Source: an uncultured Helicobacter sp.
GTDB lineage: Bacteria; Campylobacterota; Campylobacteria; Campylobacterales; Helicobacteraceae
Reading direction: 5' to 3'
Assembly: GCA_944326445.1 (NCBI GenBank)
Contig: CALVDZ010000002.1
Coordinates: forward strand, 124,001-188,000
DNA length: 64,000 bases
Positions 8,776 to 17,259 of the stretch are shown one piece after another. Made by a program: the position numbers and the translations under genes. How positions within the stretch are numbered: the first letter of the stretch is position 1; every line of letters begins with the position of its first letter. Below the pieces are notes generated by a model. That model made no database searches. It was not told the DNA's origin and was given only the letters and a program-made list of their open reading frames with translations.

Positions 8776-10441
8776 TGACAAAAGCAAAGGCGAGGTAAGT
8801 TAGCAATGGGATTTTTATACCAGAGATTTTGAGCTTGAGCAAAAAGAGCAAAGTGGCAAGCGAACCTATGGGAGTGAGTTTAGAGCCGATATTGCAACCT
8901 AGTAGGTGCGCGAGGGCTAGGACATTTTGATGGGCTGAATCTAGGCTAAAAGATTCTATGGTGAGGTTGCCCAGTAGCACCATAGGGAGGTTGTTTATCA
9001 CGCTAGAACCGAGACTTGAAAACACGCCTACGCTAAAAATCTGCACAAACAGCGGTGCGGATTCTATGCTTTCAAAAACCTCACGCATAGATTCTAAAAA
9101 CCCCGCATTTTTCACACCAAACACCACCACAAATAACCCAAAACTAAAAACCACGACCGAAAAAGGCGTCTCTCTAAACAGGGTGCGAGGCTGAAATAGC
9201 CCCAAAGCCCACGCATACGCTAATGCGATAAAACTAGCCCCAAACAAAAAGACATAGAGTTCCGCACCATATCTCTCCCCAACGACAATCCCTCCTAAAA
9301 GTGCGATGACAAGGACATAGCACAAAAGCAAAGTGAGTTTGGTAGGCTTGTGCGCAAATGTGTGTTTTGAAAGCGGACAATCATACTCTTTGTCGCAGGT
9401 GAAGCTAAATTGTGCGTTAGAATCTAAGCTAGATTCTCTTTTAGATTCTGTGGCAAAGCACAATGTGCGCGGGAGAAATCGTCTAAAACAAAGCCACGCA
9501 ATACCCACAAAAGCAAGCAAGCCAAAGATTTGGGGCAGTGCCATAGTAAGCGCAAAACGCACAAAATCCATACCAAACATTTGTGCAGTGATGATGTTGG
9601 TGAGATTAGAAATCACAAGAGCATTGGAGGCGAAGTCGCTAAGGAAGCTAATAACAAGCAAAAACACAATAACAAGCGTTAAATGGCTTGTCTTTTTTGC
9701 GCTTTTAGCGGAGTGTTCGTGCTCGGCTTGGTCACTACCGCTAAGGTAGCTCCCGGCGCCTTGCCTCCAAAAACTCCAAAAATAGCTCAAAGATACTGCG
9801 CCACTCTCATTATCTTTGTTTGGTAAGTTTGGAATTTTTGGTTTGTTGGATTCTGTGCCGTTAGATTCTGTATTGGTTTGTGAATTTGTGTCGTTAGATT
9901 CATAAATTCTAGTATCTTGCGTAAGATTTGCCCGCTGGGATTTAGTCGCTTCGCTCCCGCATGAATGTTGCACAAAACGAGGCGAGGAAGCTACCTCTTT
10001 GGTAGTGCCCGAAGCCGAGTTGCCGTGCTCATTCAAAGATTGCGTAAGAGACGAATTTCTTTTGTCAAAGAGTGCTAGTATAAGCGGAGTTAAAACCAAC
10101 ACCGCCCCATCATTAGCAAAAACTATGCTTACCACACTCCCCAAAATAATGAGCAACACAAAGAATTTCCAAGTCTGGATAAAATGCGTGTGTGGCGTGA
10201 TACACGAGGCAAGGTGTGTGAAAAATCCAAGCTTTTCAAAGGAGAGGCTAAGGAGGATAAGCCCGATAAGTGCAAGGGTGCTTGGCTTAGTAATCTCCCA
10301 CACAAGTGCGATGTCGCTAAGACTTACCACATCTAGAGCATACGCACACACCGCCCCAAGTGTGCTAAATACCCATATTGGCAGTCTAAATGGGCGCAGA
10401 TAAACACAACATATTGTGAGCGTGAAAATGATGTATCCCAT
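8666..10441 (-). CDS. ArsB-type arsenite/anion permease with a repeat-derived loop insertion
   Basis: A 591-residue inner-membrane transporter of the ArsB/NhaD (ion transporter) superfamily. ArsB hallmarks are FANDGAVLVLTPLILAL, SNALVISNLTNIITAQMFGM, FSFGLFVVVFGVKNAGF, SSVINNLPMVLLGNL and the C-terminal GCNIGSKLTPIGSLATLL. Substrate could be arsenite/antimonite or another anion; no arsC or arsR is nearby. ArsB proteins are about 430 residues; here about 120 extra, repeat-derived residues sit between the FANDGA segment and the next helix (about 9695-10060), plus a shorter Ser-rich insert after CFRRFLP. The ATG at 10441 is chosen because the longer frame to 10489 would translate the -10 box. 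Confidence 0.85.
   Translation of the reverse strand: MGYIIFTLTICCVYLRPFRLPIWVFSTLGAVCAYALDVVSLSDIALVWEITKPSTLALIGLILLSLSFEKLGFFTHLASCITPHTHFIQTWKFFVLLIILGSVVSIVFANDGAVLVLTPLILALFDKRNSSLTQSLNEHGNSASGTTKEVASSPRFVQHSCGSEATKSQRANLTQDTRIYESNDTNSQTNTESNGTESNKPKIPNLPNKDNESGAVSLSYFWSFWRQGAGSYLSGSDQAEHEHSAKSAKKTSHLTLVIVFLLVISFLSDFASNALVISNLTNIITAQMFGMDFVRFALTMALPQIFGLLAFVGIAWLCFRRFLPRTLCFATESKRESSLDSNAQFSFTCDKEYDCPLSKHTFAHKPTKLTLLLCYVLVIALLGGIVVGERYGAELYVFLFGASFIALAYAWALGLFQPRTLFRETPFSVVVFSFGLFVVVFGVKNAGFLESMREVFESIESAPLFVQIFSVGVFSSLGSSVINNLPMVLLGNLTIESFSLDSAHQNVLALAHLLGCNIGSKLTPIGSLATLLFLLKLKISGIKIPLLTYLAFAFVITFCVLFASLLGLWVSVLRSVGSVESAPQNLAQSLC
9719..9760. repeat. Palindromic element copy A inside the permease gene
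   Basis: CTCGGCTTGGTCACTACC, GCTAA, GGTAGCTCCCGGCGCC on the plus strand, with the inner palindrome CTACC(9735-9739)/GGTAG(9745-9749). An inverted, diverged copy is at 9981-10030. Confidence 0.65.
9981..10030. repeat. Palindromic element copy B inside the permease gene
   Basis: Inverted counterpart of copy A, with inner palindrome CTACC(9991-9995)/GGTAG(10001-10005). The two copies bracket about 220 bases of low-complexity coding sequence. Confidence 0.65.
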
Positions 10442-10477
10442 AGCACTACTTATCTGATAAAATTGACTAAACTGGGC

Positions 10478-10483
10478 ATTATA
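10478..10483 (-). promoter_or_regulatory. -10 box of the ArsB-type permease gene
   Basis: TATAAT on the minus strand, 36 bases upstream of the ATG at 10441. Its place within the longer open frame argues for the internal start. Confidence 0.5.
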
Positions 10484-10619
10484 GCACAATTTAGAGTTTG
10501 TGGCTTGTTACCAAATCAGACAGGGGCTAAACAATATACTACCATAATTTTAACTCTAGCTTGATTTTTTGTTACTATTATCTAATGAAATCTAAAGACT
10601 ACAAGTTAAGGAGTTTCCC

Positions 10620-13600
10620 ATGAATGAAACAATCCAACAATCCCTCAAACTCGCTAAAGAATTGCAACACAAGATTGAAGCACATATCTCACAGAGCGAG
10701 CGGGAATTTCACAAAAAAATGCAAAAACTACTAAATAATCCCAAAAATAAGGTTATGCTAATAGAATTATTAGACCGTTCTTTTAGATGTAAAGATAGGG
10801 CTGCTTCTTTTGAGCTTATAGAACATACCTTGAAAAAATTTGGTATAGCGGACTTTTTTACGAGCTTTGAAAAGTTCTTGCTTTTTTCTTTTATAAATTT
10901 TGGTCGCTTTGCACCGAGTATTTCTGTGCCTTTTTTTGTCTCTCACCTTAGAAAAGATACAAGTGCTATGGTTTTAGACGCAAGTGAAAGCTTTTTAAAA
11001 CCTCACATAGAAAAGAGAAAAAACGAGGATAAGATTACTTTGAATGTGAATCTAATCGGCGAGGAGGTTTTAGGCGAGGCTGAAAGTGCTTACCGCATAA
11101 AAAATTACGAAGAGGCTCTAAAATCAAGCTATATAACTTATATATCTATAAAAATTACTACTATTTTTTCACAAATTAACATCATAGATTACGAATACTC
11201 AAAAGATGAGGTGGTAAAAAGACTAGATTATCTTTATGCCTTAGCTGGAGAGGAGGAAAAAAGGCAAGGTATTGAGAAATTTATCAATCTTGATATGGAG
11301 GAATTTAGGGATTTAGAGCTAACAGTGGCTGCTTTTATGGAAAGTCTAAGTAAATTTGATATAAAAGCGGGCATAGTCTTACAAGCTTATATACCGGATT
11401 CTTATGAATATCTTAAAAAGCTTTTTGCCTTTTCAAAAGAGAGGGTTTTAAAAGGAATGAAGCCTATAAAAATCCGCTTCGTAAAGGGTGCAAATATGGA
11501 AAGTGAGGAAACTATCGCAAGTCAAAGGGGCTGGGAGCTTCCAACTTTTTATAAGAAAATTGATACAGATAGCAATTACAACAAAATGCTTGATTTTATC
11601 CTTCAAGATGATAACTACAAATACATCAACATCGGCATAGCAAGTCATAATATCTTTGAGATAGCCTATGCTTACACGAGGATAAAAGAGGCTAATGCAC
11701 TTGATAGCTTTACCTTTGAAATGCTTGAGGGTATGAGCTTACAATGCTCTTATGAGCTGTCTAAAATTCATAATTTGATTTTATACGCACCCGTTTGTGA
11801 TGAGGCACATTTTAACAACGCCATAGCCTATCTTGTAAGAAGACTTGATGAGAATACAAGTGAAGATAATTTTATGCGCTATTTTTTCAATCTAAAAGTA
11901 GGCGATGAAAATTGGCAAATGCAGGAAAAACTTTTCCTAGAGAGTTTAGAGGGTATTAAAAACCTAGATAACAGCACTCACAGAAAGCAAGATAGAAACA
12001 AGGAGCAAAATATAAAAAGCTCTTATGAGAGCAAAACTTTCACAAATGAAAGCGATACAGATTTTATCTTAGCTCAAAATAGGGCTTGGGCTAAAAAAAT
12101 CAAAGAAAAATATGAGAATTTAAGCGGTTATGATGTCTATCCTGTGATAAAAGATAGTATAAAAGATGAAAGCCTAAGCTATATCGAAGTAAAAGATAAG
12201 ATAAAAAATCGTGTAATAGGCAAGGCTTACTTAGCTGGGGAAAAAGAGATAAAAGAGGCTTTGGAAGTGGCTAAAAACTCTAGGTTTAAAGAAAAGAGTT
12301 TTGATGAGATTCATCAGATTTTAGCCCGTGCTGCAAAACTAATGCGAGAAAAAAGAGGAGATTTGATAGGTCTTGCAGCCTTAGAAGTAGGTAAAACTTT
12401 TTTAGAAATAGATCCTGAAGTGAGTGAAGCGATAGACTTTACCGAGTTTTATCCACATTCTTTAGCTAAACTAAGAGAGCAAAATCCTAAGGCTAAATTT
12501 AGCCCAAAGGGCGTGGGAGTTACCATAGCACCTTGGAATTTCCCTGTGGGAATTTCAGTAGGCACCATAGTAGCACCGCTTGCTGCGGGTAATGCTGTGA
12601 TTTATAAGCCCTCATCGCTATCCACGCTTACAGGATATATGATTTGTGAAATTCTTTGGGAGGCTGGAGTGCCAAAAGATGCGCTTATTTTCTTACCTTC
12701 AAAGGGAAGCGATGTTTCAAAATACTTACTTGTAGATGAAAGTGTGAAATTTAGCATACTCACAGGAGGAGAAGAAACAGCTTATAAGATGTTAAAGGCA
12801 AATCCTACTCTACTTTTAAGTGCTGAAACAGGAGGCAAAAACGCCACCATAGTTTCAAAATTTGCTGATAGAGATAGTGCTATTAAAAACATAGTGCATT
12901 CAGCCTTTTCAAATTCGGGGCAAAAATGCTCGGCTACTTCTTTGCTTGTCTTAGAAAGCGAGGTTTATGATGATGAGGATTTTAAAAAGACTCTTGTAGA
13001 TGCAGCCTCATCTATGCTTGTTGGTTCGCCATTTGAGTTTAAAAACAAAATCGCTGCTCTTTGTGATGATATAGATTCTAAGGTTCAAAAGGCTTTAGAT
13101 GAGCTTAAACCTTATGAAAGCTGGGCTTTAAAGCCTAAATTTATAGATGATAACAAGCATTTGATGAGTCCTGGCATAAAATACGGCACAAAAAAGGGTG
13201 ATTTTACCCATATGACAGAGCTTTTCGCACCAATTTTAACTGTGATGAGAGCAAGGGGTTTAAAAGAAGCGATTGAGATAGTAAATTCCACAGGATATGG
13301 GCTAACTGCTGGTTTTGAAAGCCTTGATGAAAGAGAGTGGGAGTATTTTCACACACACATAGAGGCTGGAAATATTTATATAAACAAGCCTACAACAGGT
13401 GCGATAGTCTTGCGTCAGCCCTTTGGAGGCATTAAGAAATCCGCCATCGGCTTTGGTAGAAAGGTAGGAATTTATAATTACATCACGCAATTTTTAGATA
13501 TCTGCCAAGATGAGCTTGATGAGAATGTGCTTGAAAACGAATTTTCAAAGGAATTTAAAAAACTTGGCTTAGATGAGCTTAGTGCTATGGCAAAGTCTTA

Positions 13601-14099
13601 TGCTTATCATTATGAAAACGAATTTAGCCTTAGCAAGGACTATGTAAATATCAGAGGAGAGGATAATCTTTTCTCATACACAAAGATAAAAAATCTTGGT
13701 TTTAGAGTGTGCAAAGATGATAGCTTAAGAGATATTTTAGCTGTCATCTTAGCCGCAAATACTGCTAAGGTAAAACTTGACATAAGCTTTGATGAAAATG
13801 AAAATATATCAAAGGCAAAAGGGCTTAGCCAAAAACTACATTTAAGTGCAGAATTTATACAAGAAAAAGAAGAGGACTTTGTGGCTAAGATAGAGGAGTA
13901 TGAGAGAATCCGCTATCACGCCAAGCCTAGTGTAAATGATAAAATTTACATGAAAGCTGCTTCTTTGGCTAAGATAGTCATTAGAGATAAGCCGCTTTTA
14001 AATGGACGCTTTGAGCTTTTGTTCTACCATAATGAAAAGTCTTTGAGCATATCCTATCATCGATATGGAAATTTAGGGATTCGTGCTTTAAAAAACTAA
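10620..14099 (+). CDS. putA: Bifunctional proline dehydrogenase / P5C dehydrogenase PutA
   Basis: The 1159-residue flavoenzyme oxidises proline to glutamate in two steps. The N-terminal about 420 residues form the FAD-dependent PRODH barrel (for example IRFVKGANMESEE near residue 286); the NAD-dependent aldehyde dehydrogenase domain spans about 490-970 with the TIAPWNFPVG segment, the Glu motif AETGGKNA and the catalytic Cys in NSGQKCSATS. It lacks the N-terminal ribbon-helix-helix repressor domain of the E. coli enzyme. AAGGAG lies upstream of the ATG. From about 10,700 onwards it is far more AT-rich than its neighbours (13 G/C of 60 in 11101-11160) and nearly lacks the AGAATCT word, suggesting transfer. 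putP follows 12 bases later. Confidence 0.97.
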   Translation: MNETIQQSLKLAKELQHKIEAHISQSEREFHKKMQKLLNNPKNKVMLIELLDRSFRCKDRAASFELIEHTLKKFGIADFFTSFEKFLLFSFINFGRFAPSISVPFFVSHLRKDTSAMVLDASESFLKPHIEKRKNEDKITLNVNLIGEEVLGEAESAYRIKNYEEALKSSYITYISIKITTIFSQINIIDYEYSKDEVVKRLDYLYALAGEEEKRQGIEKFINLDMEEFRDLELTVAAFMESLSKFDIKAGIVLQAYIPDSYEYLKKLFAFSKERVLKGMKPIKIRFVKGANMESEETIASQRGWELPTFYKKIDTDSNYNKMLDFILQDDNYKYINIGIASHNIFEIAYAYTRIKEANALDSFTFEMLEGMSLQCSYELSKIHNLILYAPVCDEAHFNNAIAYLVRRLDENTSEDNFMRYFFNLKVGDENWQMQEKLFLESLEGIKNLDNSTHRKQDRNKEQNIKSSYESKTFTNESDTDFILAQNRAWAKKIKEKYENLSGYDVYPVIKDSIKDESLSYIEVKDKIKNRVIGKAYLAGEKEIKEALEVAKNSRFKEKSFDEIHQILARAAKLMREKRGDLIGLAALEVGKTFLEIDPEVSEAIDFTEFYPHSLAKLREQNPKAKFSPKGVGVTIAPWNFPVGISVGTIVAPLAAGNAVIYKPSSLSTLTGYMICEILWEAGVPKDALIFLPSKGSDVSKYLLVDESVKFSILTGGEETAYKMLKANPTLLLSAETGGKNATIVSKFADRDSAIKNIVHSAFSNSGQKCSATSLLVLESEVYDDEDFKKTLVDAASSMLVGSPFEFKNKIAALCDDIDSKVQKALDELKPYESWALKPKFIDDNKHLMSPGIKYGTKKGDFTHMTELFAPILTVMRARGLKEAIEIVNSTGYGLTAGFESLDEREWEYFHTHIEAGNIYINKPTTGAIVLRQPFGGIKKSAIGFGRKVGIYNYITQFLDICQDELDENVLENEFSKEFKKLGLDELSAMAKSYAYHYENEFSLSKDYVNIRGEDNLFSYTKIKNLGFRVCKDDSLRDILAVILAANTAKVKLDISFDENENISKAKGLSQKLHLSAEFIQEKEEDFVAKIEEYERIRYHAKPSVNDKIYMKAASLAKIVIRDKPLLNGRFELLFYHNEKSLSISYHRYGNLGIRALKN

Positions 14100-14111
14100 A
14101 AGGAGGATATA

Positions 14112-15896
14112 ATGGAAGTTGTAAGTATAAACACACCTATTGCGATAATGTTTGTGAGCTATGCAGCTTTGATGCTTTTTATAGGTTTTTATTTTTATCG
14201 GCAAAACAAAAGCACCGAGGATTATTTCCTTGGTGGTCGCTCTATGGGACCTGTGGTTTCTGCCATAAGTGCTGGGGCTTCGGATATGAGCGGGTGGCTT
14301 TTAATGGGCTTGCCCGGAGCGTTGTATGTAAGTGGCTTTATCGATAGCTATATTGCCATAGGCTTGACCATTGGGGCAAGTTTGAATTGGATTTTTGTCG
14401 CCAAAAGACTTAGAATCTACACAAGCGTGGTGGCAAACTCACTGACAATCCCAGATTATTTTGAGACGCGATTTAGCGATGATAAGCATATTTTACGCGT
14501 GGTTTGTGCGGTGGTGATTCTCATCTTTTTTACCTTTTATGTTTCATCAGGGCTTGTGAGTGGGGCGAAACTTTTTGAGGAAGTTTTTGGTATCAAATAC
14601 TCCCACGCCTTGACTACTGGGACTTTTATCATCGTGGCTTACACCTTTTTTGGAGGTTATAAGGCTGTGTGTTGGACGGATATGATTCAAGGACTTTTAA
14701 TGATTTTAGCCCTCGTGGTCGTGCCAATTGTGATGCTTTCCCACATAGGCGGACTTGATGAAGCGGCAAAATACATCAAAAACTCCGATGATTCAAGCAA
14801 AAAGATTGTGGAGTTTCAGGGGCAGATTCCAAAATTTATAAATAACCTTGAGAGTGCAGAATCTAAGGAGTTTGTAAAATCCCTCATACAAAACCTCCAA
14901 AACACACAAGATCGAAGTATCCACGCCTCAAAGATTCCAGCACAATTACAAGATGATGCCAATATTTTGACACTTTTTGACAATAAAGCAGTAATCACCT
15001 CCAAAGACATAGCACACAAGCTAGAATCTGCCTTGTTATCAAATGACAATACTACTCTTCATTCCCTACTTTTAGCATTTGCAAAGATACCTTTTGTCGC
15101 AAAAGAGCGGTTGCAATGGCTTAGCGGCGTCTCTATCGTGGGGATTATCTCGGCACTTGCTTGGGGACTTGGATATTTTGGGCAACCTCATATTTTAGTG
15201 CGATTTATGTCAATCCGCTCGACCAAAGACATTCCCACAGCGACTTTTATCGGCATAGCTTGGATGGCTATTTGCCTCATTGCTGCTTGTTTTATCGGTA
15301 TGCTTGGCGTGGCGTATGTCAATAAATTTAATCTCACCCTGCAAGATCCCGAACGTATTTTTATCGTGATGTCCCAACTCCTCTTTAACCCATGGATTGC
15401 TGGAATCTTGCTTAGCGCAATCCTTGCTGCGATTATGAGCACCGCTAGTTCGCAACTACTCGTCTCTAGCTCCACGATTGCAGAGGATTTTTACAAAAAG
15501 ATTTTCAAACAAGAAGCATCAGAGGCGATGGTGCTACGACTTGGCAAAATTGGGGTGCTTGTGGTGGCACTCATCGCCTTTGTCATCTCCACAGACAAAG
15601 ATTCTAGCGTGCTAAGTATCGTGGCTTATGCGTGGGCTGGGTTTGGAGCGTCTTTTGGGTCGGTGATGCTTTTCTCGCTTTTTTGGAGCAGAATGACAAG
15701 AATCGGCGCAATTGCTGGAATGATTAGTGGTGCGGCTGTCGTGGTGGCTTGGAAGCAATTTTTTGCTGATACGGGTGTGTATGAGATTATCCCGGGATTC
15801 TTGGTGGCGTCTTTGGCGATTGTTGTCTTTAGTCTAGTGAGCAATGTGCGTCCGGGCACCAAAGCTGCCTATAACAAAATGCTAGAAAATCTCTAA
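14112..15896 (+). CDS. putP: Sodium/proline symporter PutP with an extra loop
   Basis: A 594-residue member of the sodium:solute symporter family, supplying proline to PutA. Family landmarks are STEDYFLGGRSMGP, SAGASDMSGWLLMGLPGALY and the later SAILAAIMSTASSQLLVSSS. E. coli and H. pylori PutP have about 500 residues; here about 90 extra residues (about 14,780-15,110, residues 223-333) lie between two membrane segments and contain AGAATCT words. An AAGGAGG site overlaps the 12-base gap after putA. The first about 100 bases are AT-rich like putA, the rest resembles the chromosome. Confidence 0.93.
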   Translation: MEVVSINTPIAIMFVSYAALMLFIGFYFYRQNKSTEDYFLGGRSMGPVVSAISAGASDMSGWLLMGLPGALYVSGFIDSYIAIGLTIGASLNWIFVAKRLRIYTSVVANSLTIPDYFETRFSDDKHILRVVCAVVILIFFTFYVSSGLVSGAKLFEEVFGIKYSHALTTGTFIIVAYTFFGGYKAVCWTDMIQGLLMILALVVVPIVMLSHIGGLDEAAKYIKNSDDSSKKIVEFQGQIPKFINNLESAESKEFVKSLIQNLQNTQDRSIHASKIPAQLQDDANILTLFDNKAVITSKDIAHKLESALLSNDNTTLHSLLLAFAKIPFVAKERLQWLSGVSIVGIISALAWGLGYFGQPHILVRFMSIRSTKDIPTATFIGIAWMAICLIAACFIGMLGVAYVNKFNLTLQDPERIFIVMSQLLFNPWIAGILLSAILAAIMSTASSQLLVSSSTIAEDFYKKIFKQEASEAMVLRLGKIGVLVVALIAFVISTDKDSSVLSIVAYAWAGFGASFGSVMLFSLFWSRMTRIGAIAGMISGAAVVVAWKQFFADTGVYEIIPGFLVASLAIVVFSLVSNVRPGTKAAYNKMLENL

Positions 15897-15949
15897 AATT
15901 TGGAGTAATTTTGCCACAGAATCTCGCTTGATACCTTTGATGAGGGCTA

Positions 15950-16681
15950 TCACAGCCCTATCACGCCCACTCTCTGCCTATCATACTGAGAATCTAGGGC
16001 AATATCTAGCATTGCAGAGGCATAATCCGCATAACTGCCCTTAGACTCGCCCTTGTCATTCACCTCAAAGACTTCGCCAATGATTTTGTATTTGCCTGTT
16101 TTTGGAGCGTCATAGACAAAGATAGCAGGAGGACTGACAAAAACCCAATGTATATCGCCAACTCCGCGCAAAAAGTCTAGCACCTCGCCTTGAGCCTTTG
16201 CTAATGGCAAATACTCGCTTGGGAACTCTTTGGTATCATACAGTCTTGTCGTGTGGCTTGTATCCATATACAGACTGCCCGCTCCGCCGACGACTAGAAG
16301 CTTTGCCTGACTGCCTTTAAGAATCTGTGCTAGATGCTCAATATGCTTTTTGTGCAAGCTTAGATTTTGCCACTCACCAAAAGCATCGATAATGACATCA
16401 AAGCCCTGCAAGTCTTTAGATTCTAGCTTGAAAATATCCTTTTGCACCACCTCTACTTCTTTAGCAAACTTGCCCTTTTTAGAATCCCGCACAAACGCAC
16501 TCACTTTGAGCCCTCTACCCACTGCCTCTTCTACGATGAGACTGCCTGCCTTACCACTTGCCGCTAGGACGGCGACCTTTAGATTTTGCATATTTTGCTC
16601 CTTGTGTGTTGTGCTGCCTTTAGCAGAGCAAGAGCCGCTAAAAAGTGATAGTGCCAATGTGAAAACGAGAAGTTTTTTCAT
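15950..16681 (-). CDS. NAD(P)-binding SDR/NmrA-like oxidoreductase, possibly exported
   Basis: The protein has an atypical SDR Rossmann fold: LKVAVLAASGKAGSLIVEEAVGRG is the nucleotide-binding turn, followed by VVGGAGSLY and YLPLAKAQGEVLDFLR, as in YwnB/NmrA-like reductases. The first 20 residues (MKKLLVFTLALSLFSGSCSA) look like a Sec signal, unusual for an enzyme that needs cytosolic NAD(P)H. A second ATG at 16591 (residue 31, MQNLKVAV) has a strong AAGGAG six bases upstream and would give the normal cytosolic 213-residue enzyme; the first ATG also has AAGGA. It is divergent from an HxlR regulator that probably controls it. Confidence 0.8.
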   Translation of the reverse strand: MKKLLVFTLALSLFSGSCSAKGSTTHKEQNMQNLKVAVLAASGKAGSLIVEEAVGRGLKVSAFVRDSKKGKFAKEVEVVQKDIFKLESKDLQGFDVIIDAFGEWQNLSLHKKHIEHLAQILKGSQAKLLVVGGAGSLYMDTSHTTRLYDTKEFPSEYLPLAKAQGEVLDFLRGVGDIHWVFVSPPAIFVYDAPKTGKYKIIGEVFEVNDKGESKGSYADYASAMLDIALDSQYDRQRVGVIGL

Positions 16682-16730
16682 ACCTTTCCTTTTTTAGAAA
16701 ATTTTGCCCGTTTAAGGCAATGATGAAATG

Positions 16731-16736
16731 ATAATA
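16731..16736 (-). promoter_or_regulatory. Possible -10 box of the SDR gene
   Basis: TATTAT on the minus strand about 50 bases before the first ATG (16681). No clear -35 box. Confidence 0.3.
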
Positions 16737-16776
16737 AACTAAGTGTGAAAGATCAAGTAGGCATTATTTTATAATC

Positions 16777-16796
16777 TAGTATCATTTTTCATACTA
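16777..16796. promoter_or_regulatory. Palindromic operator candidate for the HxlR regulator
   Basis: TAGTAT, eight bases, ATACTA: a perfect dyad in the 214-base intergenic region between the divergent SDR and HxlR genes. HxlR-family repressors such as YodB bind dyads with similar TACT/AGTA half sites. A TATAAT on the plus strand (16770-16775) abuts it. Confidence 0.5.
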
Positions 16797-16864
16797 TTGC
16801 GTAAAATAGGAGAATTTTAGGGAAAGATTTTAGAATCTAAAGAGCTAGATTCTAAGAAATATGC

Positions 16865-16870
16865 TACAAT
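16865..16870 (+). promoter_or_regulatory. -10 box of the HxlR regulator gene
   Basis: TACAAT within ATGCTACAAT (an extended TGn -10), 26 bases before the ATG at 16896. The same TATGCTACAAT arrangement appears before futC. Confidence 0.45.
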
Positions 16871-16895
16871 CGCGCACAAAAACCAAAGGATAACA

Positions 16896-17225
16896 ATGAA
16901 AAAATACCATTCCCCCTGTCCAGTAGAGACAACCCTCAATCTCATTGGCAATAAATGGAAGTTGCTCATTGTTTATAATTTACTAGAGGGCAAAAAACGC
17001 TTTGGGGAGCTAAAGAAAAGCATCAGCGCGACAAAAAATCAAAATATCTCACAAGCGGTTTTGACACAGAATCTGCGGGAGCTAGAGGAGGCAAAGATTC
17101 TAAAACGCAAAGTCTATGCCCAAGTCCCACCAAGAGTGGAGTATGCGCTCACACCGCTTGGAGAAAGCCTAAATGGGGTTTTAGAATCTCTAGCCACTTG
17201 GGGGGAGTGCTACAAGCAGTTTTAG
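16896..17225 (+). CDS. HxlR-family winged-helix transcriptional regulator
   Basis: A 109-residue protein covering the whole HxlR domain: CPVETTLNLIGNKWKLLIVYNLL at the start, the RFGELKKSI helix, VLTQNLRELEEAKI recognition region and the wing with VEYALTPLG. The Cys at residue 6 in SPCPVE corresponds to the redox-sensing Cys of several HxlR regulators (YodB, QorR). AAAGGA precedes the ATG. Divergent orientation to an NAD(P)-binding oxidoreductase is the classical arrangement for this family, so it likely represses that gene and itself in response to quinone or aldehyde stress. Confidence 0.92.
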   Translation: MKKYHSPCPVETTLNLIGNKWKLLIVYNLLEGKKRFGELKKSISATKNQNISQAVLTQNLRELEEAKILKRKVYAQVPPRVEYALTPLGESLNGVLESLATWGECYKQF

Positions 17226-17259
17226 CGCACATACCACAACCTATGGTATCTAAACAAAG

